Positions 7,816 through 18,686 are shown, numbered from the stretch's first letter. The stretch is 64,000 bases of DNA from Rothia nasimurium (GCF_928392795.1 NZ_CAKMTJ010000010.1:1-64000), one strand, 5' to 3'. Translations and numbers: made by a program. Notes: generated from the sequence alone by a model not told the origin.

Positions 7816-8859
7816 ATGGCCACCATGAAAGCCGTTGTTGTTTCTGACCGCCTCGATGGAACCGTAGACATCAAGGATGTGCCCGTACCTGAAGTAGGGC
7901 ACGGGCAGGTGCTTGCCAAGATTGAATACTCGGGCATCTGCCACACCGACCTGCACGTAGCCGCCAGCGATTTCGGCGAAAAGCCCGGTCGCATCCTGGG
8001 GCATGAAGGTGTAGGTGTCATCACTGAAGTCGGCCCCGGTGTAGACCATCTCAAGGTAGGCGACCGCGTCTGTGTTCCCTGGTTCTTCAAGGGCTGCGGC
8101 CACTGCGAATACTGCACCGATGGGCGTGAAACCTTCTGCCGCTCCGTCATCAATGCCGGCTACACAGCAGACGGTGGCATGAGCGAATACACCCTGCTCT
8201 ATGCTGACTACACTGTTAAGGTTCCCGATGCTCTCGACCCGGTTGAGGCAACCTCCATTACCTGTGCCGGTGTGACCACATATAAGGCCGTGAAAGAATC
8301 AGGCGTCCGCCCGGGGCAATGGATTGTTTGCTTTGGTGCAGGCGGTCTGGGCAACCTCTCTGTGCAGTACGCCAAGAACGTCTTTGGGGCTCAGGTTATT
8401 GCGGTTGACCTTAATGAAGACAAGCTGCTGCTGGCTAAGGACAGCGGGGCAGATGTGGTCATCAACGCTAAGAATGTCGAAGATGTCGTGGAAGAAATCA
8501 AGAACACCACCGGCGGGGCTGGTGCCCACGTTGCGGTGGTCACCGCGGTAGCAAAGGCTGCCTTTAATCAGGCTGTTGATTCCGTCCGCGCCGGTGGCAC
8601 CGTAGTTGCTGTTGGCCTGCCCACCGAGTCTATGGATCTCAACATCCCCCGCCTGGTGCTAGACGGTATCAAGGTGCAGGGCTCTTTGGTGGGAACCCGT
8701 CAAGACCTGGCAGAAGCTTTTGAATTCGGTGCCCAGGGGCGTGTTAAGCCCGTGGTTCAGCTCCGCCCGGTCGAAGATGCCCAGGCTATCTTTGATGAAA
8801 TGCATGCCGGTTTGATTAACGGACGCATGGTGCTCGACTTTACCGGCGCCACCCGCTAA
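7816..8859 (+). CDS. adhP: Zinc-dependent alcohol dehydrogenase (AdhP type)
   Basis: NAD-dependent medium-chain dehydrogenase interconverting primary alcohols and aldehydes in the cytoplasm. The 347-residue protein has catalytic zinc ligands Cys42 (G-I-C-H-T-D), His63-Glu64 (G-H-E-G-V-G) and Cys150, structural zinc ligands Cys94, Cys97, Cys100 and Cys108, and the Rossmann motif GAGGLGN at 174-180. AAAGGAG lies 8 bases before the ATG. The gene is monocistronic, with its own terminator at 8875-8910 and an inverted repeat in the upstream region. The common family role is ethanol or acetaldehyde metabolism under low oxygen. Confidence 0.93.
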   Translation: MATMKAVVVSDRLDGTVDIKDVPVPEVGHGQVLAKIEYSGICHTDLHVAASDFGEKPGRILGHEGVGVITEVGPGVDHLKVGDRVCVPWFFKGCGHCEYCTDGRETFCRSVINAGYTADGGMSEYTLLYADYTVKVPDALDPVEATSITCAGVTTYKAVKESGVRPGQWIVCFGAGGLGNLSVQYAKNVFGAQVIAVDLNEDKLLLAKDSGADVVINAKNVEDVVEEIKNTTGGAGAHVAVVTAVAKAAFNQAVDSVRAGGTVVAVGLPTESMDLNIPRLVLDGIKVQGSLVGTRQDLAEAFEFGAQGRVKPVVQLRPVEDAQAIFDEMHAGLINGRMVLDFTGATR

Positions 8860-8874
8860 CTTACCTATCTGATC

Positions 8875-8910
8875 AGTGGGGTTCTGGAATGTTTCAGGGC
8901 CCCACTTTTC
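8875..8910 (+). terminator. Terminator of adhP
   Basis: AGTGGGGTTCTG pairs with CAGGGCCCCACT, followed by TTTTC. Confidence 0.8.
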
Positions 8911-9129
8911 TATCCTCTATGTGAAATACCTGTCTCATTTTGCGAGATTTAAAGTTTCAAGTCTGTTTCAATTAACCACCCCCATGTAACAATGAACCCT
9001 GCATAATTACGAAAATTATTCATGTTCTAATTCGGTTTTCCCTAGATTGCACAGGGTAAGAATCAAGCAAAAGACGCTATCTAGTAGGGGAGTAGCTCCC
9101 ATCTTTCCCATGCAACCTACAGTTGCCTG

Positions 9130-9158
9130 TTGAATCTTTACACGCAGGGGCGTATAAA
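9130..9158 (+). promoter_or_regulatory. Promoter of gltBD
   Basis: TTGAAT (9130-9135) and TATAAA (9153-9158) are separated by 17 bp, close to the sigma-70-type optimum. Transcription would start near 9165, giving a leader of about 260 nt. The 250 bp between the adhP terminator and this promoter hold no gene I can support. Confidence 0.65.
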
Positions 9159-9164
9159 TTTACA

Positions 9165-9424
9165 CATACGTAACGAAGTCTCTAGAGACTGATGGAAGAT
9201 TGCTCTCGCACCTACCCGAATGCGAGGCGAACCGCAGGCTCAGGCCCCCACCCGGGCGTCCTTGAGTCACCACACGCTCCATCGTCACAGCGAGGCGACC
9301 ACCGACATCTTGTGCTGCAAGGGAGCGGCTAAACCGCAGGCGTCCTGTGCCATCAGCTCCCGCGCGCCAGCCGTTTAGCCCACTCCACCGGCACCAGAGC
9401 CCAACGTAAGTAGGAACGGCCCAC
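9165..9424 (+). promoter_or_regulatory. Long structured 5' leader of gltB
   Basis: The leader of about 260 nt has a perfect palindrome GTCTCTAGAGAC at 9178-9189 just after the expected start, a stem CTCGCA/TGCGAG (9205-9210 with 9221-9226), and two related segments reading ACCGCAGG(C). No known riboswitch consensus was recognised. Such length before a nitrogen-assimilation operon suggests RNA-level control, but this is inference. Confidence 0.4.
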
Positions 9425-12400
9425 ATGAGTCACACCACGCTCGGCAGTGCAGTCCACGCCGATAAGACCTTCACCCAGGACCCCCACACCCTCGGGCACG
9501 CCCCTTCACCCTTCACCACCTTTGCTTCCATTCCCGAGGCTACCGGGCTTTACAGCCCGGAGAATGAAAAGGACGCCTGCGGTCTGGCCATGATTGCCAC
9601 CCTGCGCGGCACCCCCGGCCACGACATCGTCGATCACGCGCTGACAGCCCTGCGCCGCTTGGAGCACCGCGGTGCTGTGGGCGCGGACGAGGGTACCGGC
9701 GACGGTGCCGGTATTCTGCTGCAGATTCCCGATGCCTTCCTGCGCGAGGTCGTGGACTTTGAGCTGCCCGAACTCGGTAAGTACGCCGTGGGTACCGCCT
9801 ACCTGCCCACCAGCGGTGAAAACGCCGAAGAGCTCAAAGAGGGCCTGACCCACATTGCCCAGCGCGAGGGCCTGCGCGTGCTCGGCTGGCGCGAGGTGCC
9901 GGTCAAGGCAGATATCGTCGGTAAGGCTGCCCGCGAGGTCATGCCCTACTTCGTACAGATGTTCATTGCAGAGGCATCCGGCGAAGACCTGGACGCCGTC
10001 AACACCCCCTTTACCGGCCACATCCCCGTCATTAACCTGGACGAAGATTCAGAGCGCCGCCAGCTCGATCAGAAGGCTTTCCGCGTGCGCAAGCGGGCCC
10101 AGCACAAGCTCGGCGTCTACTTCCCGTCCTTCTCATCGCGTACCATCGTCTACAAGGGCATGCTGACCACCGCGCAGCTTGAACCCTTCTACCCGGATCT
10201 CTCCGACCCGCGTTTTGCCACCAAGCTGGCGATCGTCCACTCGCGTTTCTCCACCAACACCTTCCCCTCCTGGCCCCTGGCCCAGCCTTTCCGCACCATT
10301 GCCCATAACGGCGAAATCAACACGGTCAAGGGCAACCGCAACTGGATGCGGGCCCGCCAGTCCCAGCTCAAGTCCCCGGTGCTGGGCCGCAACCCCGAAG
10401 AGCTCTTCCCGATTTGCTCCGTGGGCGCTTCTGACTCCCAGAGCTTCGATGAGGTTGCTGAACTGCTGATGCTCTCGGGTCGCTCGGCTGCGCAGGTGCT
10501 CATGATGATGGTTCCTGAGGCCTGGGAAAACCACGAAACCATGGACGAGGACCGCCGCGCCTTCTACCGCTACCACTCCTCCCTCATGGAGCCCTGGGAC
10601 GGCCCCGCCGCGATTGCTTTTACGGACGGCGACAACGTCGGCTCCGTCCTGGACCGCAATGGTCTGCGCCCCGGCCGCTACTGGGTCACCGACGAGGGCC
10701 TGGTCATTCTGGCCTCTGAGGTCGGCGTGGTCGACATGCCCGAAGAGAAGATTGTTGAGAAGGGCCGCGTTTCGCCCGGCAAGATGTTCTTCGTAGATAC
10801 CAAGGCAGGACGCCTGGTGCCCGACGAAGAGGTTAAGGCAGCGGTTGCTGCCGAGCAGCCCTGGAAGCAGTGGGCCGATGAGAACATCGTCGACCTGGCC
10901 GACCTGCCCGAGCGCGAGCACATCCGCGCCTCCCGTAAGTCGATCCTCAAGCGTCAGCAGACCTTCGGCTACACCGAAGAAGAGCTGCGGAAGATTCTCG
11001 CCCCGATGGCCAAGACCGGTGCTGAGCCCATCTACGCCATGGGCACTGACACCCCCATTGCGGTGCTGTCCACCCGCCACCGCCTGCTCTTTGACTACTT
11101 CGTGCAGTCCTTCGCCCAGGTGACCAACCCGCCACTGGACTCCATCCGTGAAGAGCTGGTGACCAGCCTCAAGACCTCTATCGGTGCCGACGGCAACCTG
11201 CTGCGCAACGGCCGCGTCAAGGTCCAGCACGTAGGGCTCAACTTCCCGGTTATCAATAACGACGAGCTCGATAAGATTGCCCACATCGAGGACGAGGACG
11301 GCATGCCCGCCGCTCTCAAGGTCAGCGGCCTCTACCCGGCTCACGGGGGAGAAGAAGCCCTGCGCGCCCGTATCGCTGAAATCTGTGAAAAGGTTTCTGC
11401 CGCTGTAGAACGCGGCGTGCAGTTCCTGATTCTTTCAGACCGTAACTCCAACGGCGCCTGGGCACCCATCCCGTCCTTGCTACTGACCAGCGCCGTCCAC
11501 CACCACCTGCTGCGCTCAGCTACCCGCACCAAGGTCGCTCTGATTGTTGAAGCGGGCGATGTGCGCGAGGTACACCACGTTGCCACCCTGATTGGCTACG
11601 GTGCCTCGGCAGTCAACCCCTACCTGGCCATGGAATCAGTAGAAGAGCTGGTAGCCCAGGGCGAAATCACCGGTGTGACCGAGTCTGAAGCGGTCTACAA
11701 CCTCATCAAGGCTCTGGGTAAGGGCCTGCAGAAGATTATGTCCAAGATGGGTATCTCCACCGTCTCCTCCTACTGCGGTGCGCAGACCTTCGAGGCTCTG
11801 GGCCTTTCCCAGCAGGTCGTTGACCAGTTCTTCACCGGCACCCACTCCCAGATGGACGGTGTGGGCCTGGACGTCATCGAAGCTGAAACCCGCAAGCGCC
11901 ACCACGACGCCTACCCCGACGACGGCGTCTCCGTGCCCCACCGCGCCCTGGAAACCGGCGGTGAGTACGACTGGCGCCGCGAGGGCCCGCCCCACCTCTT
12001 CAACCCCCAGACCATCTTCCGTCTGCAGCACTCGACCAAGACCCGTCGCTACGACATCTTCAAGTCCTACACCAAGCTGGTTGACGACCAGGCCAAGGAC
12101 CTGATGACCCTGCGCGGCCTCTTCACCTTCACCGAAGACCGCACCCCCATCTCCATCGACGAGGTTGAGCCTGTCAGCGAGATCGTCAAGCGTTTCTCCA
12201 CCGGTGCTATGAGCTACGGCTCTATCTCCAAGGAAGCCCACGAGACCCTGGCAATTGCCATGAACCGCCTGGGCGCTAAGTCCAACACCGGCGAGGGCGG
12301 TGAGGACGTCGACCGTCTGCTCGACCCCGAGCGTCGCTCCGCTATCAAGCAGGTAGCCTCCGGCCGCTTCGGCGTCACCTCCCTCTACCTGACCAACGCC

Positions 12401-14125
12401 GACGACATCCAGATCAAGATGGCCCAGGGCGCTAAGCCCGGTGAGGGCGGCCAGCTCATGGCTCAGAAGGTCTACCCCTGGGTGGCCAAGACCCGTCACT
12501 CCACCCCCGGTGTCTCCCTGATTTCGCCCCCGCCCCACCACGATATCTACTCCATCGAGGACCTCGCCCAGCTCATCTATGACTGCAAGCGGGCTAACCC
12601 GTCCGCCCGCATCCACGTCAAGCTGGTGTCTGAAATCGGTATCGGCACCGTGGCCGCAGGCGTGACCAAGGCTAAGGCGGACGTCGTGCTCATCTCGGGC
12701 CACGACGGCGGCACCGGTGCAGCCCCGCTCAACTCCCTCAAGCACGCAGGTGCCCCCTGGGAGCTCGGCCTGGCTGAAGCCCAGCAGACCCTCATGATCA
12801 ACGGCCTGCGCGACCGCGTCGTCGTCCAGGCGGACGGCCAGCTCAAGACCGGCCGCGACGTCATCATCGCCGCCCTGCTGGGCGCCGAAGAATACGGCTT
12901 CGCCACCGCACCCCTGGTCGTCGAAGGCTGCATCATGATGCGCAAGTGCCACCTGGACACCTGCCCCGTGGGCGTCGCTACCCAGAACCCCGACCTGCGC
13001 GCCCGCTTCACCGGCCAGGCAGACCACGTGGTCAACTTCTTCGAGTTCATCGCCGAAGAGGTGCGCGAATACCTGGCTCAGCTGGGCTTCCGCACCCTGG
13101 ACGAAGCTATCGGCCACGCCGAGGTGCTCGACATGTCCCAGGCCATCGACCACTGGAAGGCCGACGGTCTTGACCTGACCAAGGTGCTCACCTCCACCGC
13201 CGTCGAATACGAGGGTCAGGGCATCCGCCACCTCAAGGATCAGGACCACGAACTCGACCAGCATATCGACAACACCTTCATCGCAGCCGCCCAGGCAACC
13301 CTGAGCGACCGCACCCCGGTTGCTATCGACTCGCCGGTGGTCAACACCGACCGCTCCGTGGGCACCATGCTGGGCCACACCGTCACCAAAACCTTCGGTA
13401 TTGAGGTGCTGGACCACGACTCCATCACCCTCAACCTCACCGGCCACGCGGGCCAGTCCCTGGGCGCCTTCCTGCCCCAGGGCATCACCATCCGCCTGAC
13501 CGGTGACTCCAACGACTACGTGGGCAAGGGCCTCTCCGGCGGCCGCATCATCGTGGCTCCGGACGCGGCAGCCCCCCTGGTTGCCGAAGAGAACGTGGTT
13601 GCAGGTAACGTCATTGGCTACGGCGCTACCAGCGGCGAAATGTTCATCCGCGGTATCGTCGGTGAACGCTTCTTAGTCCGTAACTCAGGGGCAACCGCTG
13701 TCGTTGAAGGTATTGGCGACCACGGCTGTGAGTACATGACCGGTGGTAAGGCCCTAATCCTGGGGTCAACCGGCCGCAACTTCGGTGCGGGCATGAGCGG
13801 CGGTACCGCCTACGTGCTCGACCTCGATATGACCAAGGTCAATAAGCAGTCCCGCGAATCCGGTGAACTCGGCTTCCTTGAACTCTCTGAGGACGACCGC
13901 GCAGAGGTCGCCCAGCTGCTGACCCGCCACCACACCGAGACCGGCTCGACCCTGGCGTCCGCCCTGCTGGAAGACCTGGAGGGCACCTACGCCCGCATCA
14001 CCAAGGTGCTCCCGCGCGACTTCGCCGCCGTACAAGCTATCCGTGCCGAGGCCGAAGCCGCCGGCGAAGACACCGAATCTATGCAGGTTTGGAACAAGAT
14101 TTTGGAGGTGACCGCTCGTGGCTGA
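9425..14125 (+). CDS. gltB: Glutamate synthase (NADPH) large subunit
   Basis: Transfers the glutamine amide nitrogen to 2-oxoglutarate, giving two glutamates. The 1566-residue protein begins with a propeptide of about 51 residues; Cys52 in D-A-C-G-L-A-M is the N-terminal nucleophile of the mature Ntn amidotransferase domain. The central domain, the FMN-binding synthase domain (G-A-M-S-Y-G-S-I-S region) and a cysteine cluster for the 3Fe-4S centre ([12 protein letters not shown]) follow, then the C-terminal beta-helix rich in Gly. Length is normal. The frame ends inside gltD with an 8-bp overlap, so the subunits are coupled. A long leader precedes the gene. Confidence 0.97.
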   Translation: MSHTTLGSAVHADKTFTQDPHTLGHAPSPFTTFASIPEATGLYSPENEKDACGLAMIATLRGTPGHDIVDHALTALRRLEHRGAVGADEGTGDGAGILLQIPDAFLREVVDFELPELGKYAVGTAYLPTSGENAEELKEGLTHIAQREGLRVLGWREVPVKADIVGKAAREVMPYFVQMFIAEASGEDLDAVNTPFTGHIPVINLDEDSERRQLDQKAFRVRKRAQHKLGVYFPSFSSRTIVYKGMLTTAQLEPFYPDLSDPRFATKLAIVHSRFSTNTFPSWPLAQPFRTIAHNGEINTVKGNRNWMRARQSQLKSPVLGRNPEELFPICSVGASDSQSFDEVAELLMLSGRSAAQVLMMMVPEAWENHETMDEDRRAFYRYHSSLMEPWDGPAAIAFTDGDNVGSVLDRNGLRPGRYWVTDEGLVILASEVGVVDMPEEKIVEKGRVSPGKMFFVDTKAGRLVPDEEVKAAVAAEQPWKQWADENIVDLADLPEREHIRASRKSILKRQQTFGYTEEELRKILAPMAKTGAEPIYAMGTDTPIAVLSTRHRLLFDYFVQSFAQVTNPPLDSIREELVTSLKTSIGADGNLLRNGRVKVQHVGLNFPVINNDELDKIAHIEDEDGMPAALKVSGLYPAHGGEEALRARIAEICEKVSAAVERGVQFLILSDRNSNGAWAPIPSLLLTSAVHHHLLRSATRTKVALIVEAGDVREVHHVATLIGYGASAVNPYLAMESVEELVAQGEITGVTESEAVYNLIKALGKGLQKIMSKMGISTVSSYCGAQTFEALGLSQQVVDQFFTGTHSQMDGVGLDVIEAETRKRHHDAYPDDGVSVPHRALETGGEYDWRREGPPHLFNPQTIFRLQHSTKTRRYDIFKSYTKLVDDQAKDLMTLRGLFTFTEDRTPISIDEVEPVSEIVKRFSTGAMSYGSISKEAHETLAIAMNRLGAKSNTGEGGEDVDRLLDPERRSAIKQVASGRFGVTSLYLTNADDIQIKMAQGAKPGEGGQLMAQKVYPWVAKTRHSTPGVSLISPPPHHDIYSIEDLAQLIYDCKRANPSARIHVKLVSEIGIGTVAAGVTKAKADVVLISGHDGGTGAAPLNSLKHAGAPWELGLAEAQQTLMINGLRDRVVVQADGQLKTGRDVIIAALLGAEEYGFATAPLVVEGCIMMRKCHLDTCPVGVATQNPDLRARFTGQADHVVNFFEFIAEEVREYLAQLGFRTLDEAIGHAEVLDMSQAIDHWKADGLDLTKVLTSTAVEYEGQGIRHLKDQDHELDQHIDNTFIAAAQATLSDRTPVAIDSPVVNTDRSVGTMLGHTVTKTFGIEVLDHDSITLNLTGHAGQSLGAFLPQGITIRLTGDSNDYVGKGLSGGRIIVAPDAAAPLVAEENVVAGNVIGYGATSGEMFIRGIVGERFLVRNSGATAVVEGIGDHGCEYMTGGKALILGSTGRNFGAGMSGGTAYVLDLDMTKVNKQSRESGELGFLELSEDDRAEVAQLLTRHHTETGSTLASALLEDLEGTYARITKVLPRDFAAVQAIRAEAEAAGEDTESMQVWNKILEVTARG

Positions 14126-15581
14126 TCCCCGCGGTTTTCTGAAAGTAACCACCCGTCAAGACCGGCCTAAGCGCCCCGTGCCCGTGCGAATCCTGGACTG
14201 GAAGGAAGTTCAGGTCGCCCAGAATTCGGCTGTGCTCAAGACCCAGGCCTCCCGCTGCATGGACTGCGGTGTTCCCTTCTGCCACGTCGGCTGCCCCCTG
14301 GGCAACCTGATTCCTGAATGGAACGACCTGACCTGGCGGGAGCAAACCGAAAAGGCCGTTGAGCGCCTGCACGCGACCAACAACTTCCCCGAGTTCACCG
14401 GACGCGTCTGCCCGGCTCCCTGCGAAACCTCCTGCGTGCTGGGTATCAACCAGCCCGCGGTGACCATCAAGCAGATTGAATACACCATTGCTGAGCAGGC
14501 CTTCGAGGGCGGCTACATCGAGCCCATTATGCCCGACCGCATGCTCGATAAGACCGTGGCAGTGGTCGGTTCAGGCCCCGCCGGTCTGGCAGCTGCCCAG
14601 CAGCTGACCCAGGCAGGCTTCACCGTCGCCGTCTTCGAACGGGACGATAAGGTGGGCGGTCTGCTGCGCTACGGTATTCCCGATTTCAAGCTAGAAAAAG
14701 ATATCGTTGACCGCCGAATTGAGGTTATGAAGGCCGAAGGAACCCGCTTCCGCACCGGTGTTGAAATCGGCAAAGACATCACCTGGGATGACCTCAAGCG
14801 CCGCTACGACGCCGTCATCGTGGCCACCGGCGCCACCGCCCCGCGCGCCCTGCCTATTCCCGGCGCTGACCTGGAGGGCGTCCACTATGCCATGCCCTAC
14901 CTGACCGAAGCCAACCGGGTGGTAGCCGGTGACCTGGAAGCCCCGACCATCAACGCCGCAGGCAAGCACGTCATTGTGCTGGGCGGTGGCGACACCGGCT
15001 CCGACTGCATCGGTACCGCCGTGCGCCAGGGGGCAGCCTCCATCACCACCCTGGCTATCGGCAAGAAGCCGGGTGCCGAGCGTCCGGAAAACGAACCCTG
15101 GCCCATGTTCCCCAAGGTCTTCGAGGTCTCCTCCTCCCACGAAGAGGGCGGCGAACGCAAGTACCTGGCCTCCACCGTCGAATTCGTGGGCGAAAACGGT
15201 AAACTCACCGGCCTCAAGGTCGCAGAAACCGAATACCTACCCGACGGCCGCCGCGTGCCCAAGGCCGGCACCGAACACGTCATCCCTGCTGACCTGGTCT
15301 TCCTGGCCCTGGGCTTCACCGGCCAGGAAAACGACGCCATCACCACCCAGGTCGGCGCAGAACTCGACCGCCGCACCAACGTGGCCCGCGACGAGAACTA
15401 CATGACCAACGTCCCCGGCGTCTTCTCCTGCGGCGACGCCGGACGCGGGCAGTCCCTGGTCGTCTGGGCTATCGCCGAAGGACGCGCCTGCGCCGCAGCC
15501 GTCGAAAAGCACCTGACCGGCTCCACCCTGCTGCCGGCCCCCGTCGCCCCCAGCGACCGGGCGATTGATTTGGCGCTCTAA
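14118..15581 (+). CDS. gltD: Glutamate synthase small subunit
   Basis: Supplies electrons from NAD(P)H to GltB. The 487-residue protein has N-terminal Fe-S cysteines (C-M-D-C-G-V-P-F-C, then C-P-L-G-N), the FAD-binding [10 protein letters not shown] near residue 150 and the pyridine-nucleotide site G-G-G-D-T-G-S-D near residue 290, and a final G-D-A-G-R-G FAD segment. The GTG start overlaps the gltB stop by 8 bases and has GGAGGTG 7 bases upstream. A strong terminator lies just after the stop. Confidence 0.97.
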   Translation: MADPRGFLKVTTRQDRPKRPVPVRILDWKEVQVAQNSAVLKTQASRCMDCGVPFCHVGCPLGNLIPEWNDLTWREQTEKAVERLHATNNFPEFTGRVCPAPCETSCVLGINQPAVTIKQIEYTIAEQAFEGGYIEPIMPDRMLDKTVAVVGSGPAGLAAAQQLTQAGFTVAVFERDDKVGGLLRYGIPDFKLEKDIVDRRIEVMKAEGTRFRTGVEIGKDITWDDLKRRYDAVIVATGATAPRALPIPGADLEGVHYAMPYLTEANRVVAGDLEAPTINAAGKHVIVLGGGDTGSDCIGTAVRQGAASITTLAIGKKPGAERPENEPWPMFPKVFEVSSSHEEGGERKYLASTVEFVGENGKLTGLKVAETEYLPDGRRVPKAGTEHVIPADLVFLALGFTGQENDAITTQVGAELDRRTNVARDENYMTNVPGVFSCGDAGRGQSLVVWAIAEGRACAAAVEKHLTGSTLLPAPVAPSDRAIDLAL

Positions 15582-15586
15582 TAAAG

Positions 15587-15630
15587 AAACCGGCCCCGCC
15601 TCAGAATCTCTGGGGCGGGGCCGGTTTTCT
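15587..15630. terminator. Bidirectional terminator between gltD and flavodoxin genes
   Basis: AAACCGGCCCCGCC pairs with GGCGGGGCCGGTTT, flanked by T runs usable on both strands, between convergent genes. Confidence 0.85.
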
Positions 15631-15650
15631 GTAGGTGCCTTGGTCTTGCA

Positions 15651-16208
15651 TTAGGCCAGGGCGGCTACTGCCTCGACCAGCGGTTTAACCTGCTCTTGAC
15701 TGGAGTAGTCAACGGTTTTGCGGGTGAAGCTGTCGAGCATCTGCTGGTTAGCTTCAGTTTTCTTGGGCAGGGCTGCGATGGCCGAGCGGATGCCCACCAT
15801 CACGGTCTTGTGCTTGAAAGAAAGCCGGGTGTGGTCCAGCCCGCCGCGCAGGTGGTAGGTGCCGAGGGCGTCCTGAACCAGGCTCTCACCCAGATTCTTG
15901 GCCAGCAGGGCATCGAGCTTCTGCTGGCTTGCCCCCGCCAAGCCACTGAACGAGACGGTGAAGAGGGCAAAGGGTTTGACCCTCAGTTCCTGCTCGTACT
16001 TTTTCAGCTCCTGGGCGCCGGTGAGGAACCCGCCGTAGTCGCTCAGGCCCGCCACCAGGACGTCCGCGTCGGCTACAGCGCGTTCGGTTAGCTGGTCTAC
16101 GGGGAGTAGCTGGGTGGTAAAGCGCCCCTCTAGCTGCTGGCTGATCCAGCGGGCGTACTGCTCGGTGTAGCCGTACTGGCTACCGTAGGCAATGAGAAGA
16201 GTTTTCAT
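15651..16208 (-). CDS. Flavodoxin-domain protein 2 of a tandem pair
   Basis: A 185-residue flavodoxin-fold protein, presumably FMN-binding. The N-terminal phosphate loop reads LIAYGSQYGYTEQYA, fitting the flavodoxin G-S-x-x-G-x-T pattern, and a later G-L-S-D-Y-G-G-F-L-T-G resembles the second FMN loop. The protein resembles flavodoxin-domain enzymes such as HemG-type protoporphyrinogen oxidases, but the activity cannot be read from sequence. It lies 2 bp after a paralogue and lacks a good ribosome site, suggesting coupling. No haem gene is adjacent. Confidence 0.8.
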   Translation of the reverse strand: MKTLLIAYGSQYGYTEQYARWISQQLEGRFTTQLLPVDQLTERAVADADVLVAGLSDYGGFLTGAQELKKYEQELRVKPFALFTVSFSGLAGASQQKLDALLAKNLGESLVQDALGTYHLRGGLDHTRLSFKHKTVMVGIRSAIAALPKKTEANQQMLDSFTRKTVDYSSQEQVKPLVEAVAALA

Positions 16209-16210
16209 GA

Positions 16211-16801
16211 CTAGGAGGCGGCGATGTTGGTCAGGTAGGTTTCGACCTCGGCGATCAGGGGCTTGGTCCAGTCGCGGTTGGTGTGGTCGGCGCCGCCGTT
16301 TTCAAAGGCTTCGATGAGCTGCTTGTCGTACTCGTTCTGCTTGGGCTTGAGCTTGTAGGCGGTCTTGACGCCGGTGAGGGCGGTCTTGTGCAGCTTGGAC
16401 ATTTCGTCCATCTTGAGGCCCCCGCGGAAGTGGAAGGCGGGGCGGTCGCCGGCAACGTCCGCCTTGTAGCTCTTCATGACGCGCTCATCGAGGTAGGAGC
16501 GGGGGTAGACTTCGGTGCCGTTGAAGGAGACGGTGTAGAAGACACGGTTGGGCACGGTGAGCATGGCTTCGCGGCGCTTGCGCAGGGTGGGGGCACCGGT
16601 GAGGAAGCCACCTAGATAGCTGGCACCGACGATGAGAACGTCGGCTGCTTCGATCATCTCGTCGGTTGCTTCGGCAACGGGGGAGAGGGTCACCTGCGGT
16701 GCGGACGCGTGGGCGCGCAGGTCTTCTGCGATCCAGTGGGCGTAGCGTTCGGTGTGGCCGTAGGTTGAACCGAAGAGGATCAGGACGTTGGGGGTAGGCA
16801 T
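16211..16801 (-). CDS. Flavodoxin-domain protein 1 of a tandem pair
   Basis: A 196-residue paralogue of the downstream gene, with FMN phosphate loop LILFGSTYGHTERYA and second loop G-A-S-Y-L-G-G-F-L-T-G. Both proteins share a late segment around F-R-G-G-L-(K/D), so the pair arose by duplication. The ATG at 16801 was preferred to a GTG six bases upstream because the GAAAGAG site fits the ATG. Likely redox role with FMN; partner proteins are not encoded nearby. The pair is transcribed away from pyk. Confidence 0.8.
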   Translation of the reverse strand: MPTPNVLILFGSTYGHTERYAHWIAEDLRAHASAPQVTLSPVAEATDEMIEAADVLIVGASYLGGFLTGAPTLRKRREAMLTVPNRVFYTVSFNGTEVYPRSYLDERVMKSYKADVAGDRPAFHFRGGLKMDEMSKLHKTALTGVKTAYKLKPKQNEYDKQLIEAFENGGADHTNRDWTKPLIAEVETYLTNIAAS

Positions 16802-16934
16802 GGGCACTCTTTCGTTTGTTTGCGGGCCGGTGGCTTACCGGGGCTTCTGCATTCAGGATACGCGCCCGGGGCGTGTGCTCTCAAAGCTGACAAGCTAGAT
16901 AACGGATTTTGTTTGTTTGTGACTGTTTATGTGT

Positions 16935-16994
16935 GTTTTGGTGGGGTTTATGTCGAATATTTACACAGAAAGTGCCCGATGCCTCCACCAAAAC
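16935..16994. promoter_or_regulatory. Inverted repeat at the pyk promoter
   Basis: GTTTTGGTGG (16935-16944) and CCACCAAAAC (16985-16994) are perfect inverted repeats 40 bp apart. The second arm covers the expected -35 region of the TATAAT at 17009-17014. This is a plausible operator pair for a DNA-bending repressor or a hairpin, not assigned to a regulator. Confidence 0.45.
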
Positions 16995-17008
16995 CTCACG
17001 AAACAACG

Positions 17009-17014
17009 TATAAT
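17009..17014 (+). promoter_or_regulatory. -10 box of pyk
   Basis: A consensus TATAAT lies 127 bp before the pyk start; the -35 is weak and lies in an inverted repeat. The leader would be about 120 nt. Confidence 0.55.
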
Positions 17015-17140
17015 GAGGTGTGGACATGTTGGTTTCATGCTGACTATCTGTGAATATGTTGGTTGTTGGCGGTGGTCAATCCGCTACCGACAGAAACCAC
17101 ACCAAAGGTTCTCAGACCCCTACAAACCTAAGGTTGATTG

Positions 17141-18610
17141 ATGAGACGCGCAAAGATTGTTTGTACTATTGGCCCCGCAATTTCTGCACCCGAGAAAATT
17201 GCAGCGGCTATCGAAGCGGGCATGAATGTCGCCCGCCTGAACATGAGCCACGGTGACCACGAGGTTCACACTAACTCATACGCAACCATCCGCGAGCAGG
17301 CCGAAAAGCTTGGTCACAACGTCGCGATTCTCGCTGACCTTCAGGGCCCCAAGATTCGCCTCGAAACTTTCAAGAACGGCGCTGAGGTTCTCGAACCCGG
17401 TGATACCTTCAAGATCACCATCGAAGATGTTGAAGGCACCAAGGAAATCTGCGGCACCACCTTCAAGGGCCTGCCCGGTGACGTCAAGCCCGGCGACACC
17501 CTGCTGATTGACGACGGCAAGATCCGCCTCGAAGCTATTGAGGTTGACGAGACCACCGTGACTACCCGCGTCATCGTCGGAGGCCCCATCTCTAACAACA
17601 AGGGCATCAACCTGCCCGGCGTTGCTGTTTCCATCCCCGCCCTCACCGAGAAGGACGAGCGTGACCTGCGCTTCGCCCTGAACCTGGGCGTGGACATCAT
17701 CGCTCTCTCCTTCGTCCGTTCCGGCGACGACATCCAGCGCGTTCACGAAATCATGGAAGAAGAAGGCCGTAAGATCGCCGTCATCGCCAAGATTGAAAAG
17801 CCCCAGGCAGTTGAAAACCTGCAGGATATCGTCGACAGGTTCGACGGCATCATGGTTGCCCGTGGCGACCTGGGTGTGGAGTTCCCCCTCGAAGAGGTTC
17901 CCCTGGTGCAGAAGCGCGCCATCGAACTGGCTCGCCGCTGGGCAAAGCCCGTCATCGTGGCAACCCAGGTGCTGGAAACCATGATCCAGAACCCCACCCC
18001 CACCCGTGCAGAGGCATCTGACTGCGCGAACGCTATCCTCGACGGTGCCGACGCCGTCATGCTCTCCGGTGAAACCTCAGTGGGTAAGTACCCCATCATC
18101 ACCATCCAGACCATGGCTCGCATCATCAAGTCCACCGAAGAGCGCGGCCTCTTCCGCGTTCCCGAGCTGGGCACCTCACCCAAGACTCGCGGTGGCGCTA
18201 TCACCCGCGCAGCGGTCAACATCGCTGACCAGCTGGATGTTAAGTACATCGCCACCTTCACCCAGTCCGGTGACACAGCCCGCCGTCTGGCCCGCCTGCG
18301 TCCGGCCAAGCCTGTGCTTGCCCTGACCCCCGAGCCCTCCGTGCGTGCCTTCCTCTCCCTGCTGTGGGGCGTTGAGGCAGCGGTTTCACCCACCGCTAAG
18401 GACACCGACGAGATGACCGCCGTGGTCGACCGCTACATGCTGGCTAACGGCCTGGCTCAGGCCAACGACATGATCGTCATGGCTGCCGGTTCACCTCCCG
18501 GCGTTGCAGGCTCCACCAACACCGTCAAGGTTCACCGCGTTGGTGACCTTGATGACGCCGGCGCTGTGCTGCCTGAAGCTCGCGAAACCGTCGGTCCCTT
18601 CACTGACTAA
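17141..18610 (+). CDS. pyk: Pyruvate kinase
   Basis: Converts phosphoenolpyruvate and ADP to pyruvate and ATP, the last step of glycolysis. The 489-residue protein starts MRRAKIVCTIGP and carries the substrate-binding N-M-S-H-G segment, the catalytic I-A-K-I-E-K-P and M-V-A-R-G-D-L-G-V-E motifs, and a complete C-terminal effector domain. Length is typical. The ATG at 17141 fits an AAGG site at 17130-17133; a TTG one codon earlier is less likely. A strong terminator follows. Confidence 0.97.
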   Translation: MRRAKIVCTIGPAISAPEKIAAAIEAGMNVARLNMSHGDHEVHTNSYATIREQAEKLGHNVAILADLQGPKIRLETFKNGAEVLEPGDTFKITIEDVEGTKEICGTTFKGLPGDVKPGDTLLIDDGKIRLEAIEVDETTVTTRVIVGGPISNNKGINLPGVAVSIPALTEKDERDLRFALNLGVDIIALSFVRSGDDIQRVHEIMEEEGRKIAVIAKIEKPQAVENLQDIVDRFDGIMVARGDLGVEFPLEEVPLVQKRAIELARRWAKPVIVATQVLETMIQNPTPTRAEASDCANAILDGADAVMLSGETSVGKYPIITIQTMARIIKSTEERGLFRVPELGTSPKTRGGAITRAAVNIADQLDVKYIATFTQSGDTARRLARLRPAKPVLALTPEPSVRAFLSLLWGVEAAVSPTAKDTDEMTAVVDRYMLANGLAQANDMIVMAAGSPPGVAGSTNTVKVHRVGDLDDAGAVLPEARETVGPFTD

Positions 18611-18638
18611 GAGATAAACGGCTCCGTGAAGCCACGCT

Positions 18639-18682
18639 AAGGGCCCCGCCACTTCAAAACCTGAAGTGGCGGGGCCCTTGTC
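18639..18682 (+). terminator. Terminator of pyk
   Basis: A 17-bp perfect stem beginning AAGGGCCCCGCCACTTC, then TTG. Confidence 0.85.
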
Positions 18683-18686
18683 TCTG

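Noticed and set aside
9087..9095. GGGGAGTAG upstream of gltB, resembling the first loop of the yybP-ykoY riboswitch
   Set aside because: It lies upstream of the best promoter, the remaining conserved segments are absent and the downstream gene is not a metal transporter.
9404..9418. ACGTAAGTAGGAACG just before gltB, partly like the glutamine riboswitch core
   Set aside because: Only a short piece matches, the flanking helices are missing, and it coincides with the ribosome-binding region.
9160..9426. 88-codon minus-strand frame in the gltB leader
   Set aside because: No ribosome site or domain; the opposite strand explains the sequence as a leader.
10133..11344. 403-codon open frame antisense to gltB
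   Set aside because: Same reason: shadow of a strongly biased coding frame.
11636..13447. 603-codon open frame antisense to gltB
   Set aside because: A by-product of high-GC codon bias; no ribosome site, no recognisable domain, fully inside a conserved gene.
16820..17256. Short plus-strand frames between the flavodoxin genes and pyk
   Set aside because: They overlap the pyk promoter and leader, have atypical composition and no ribosome sites.
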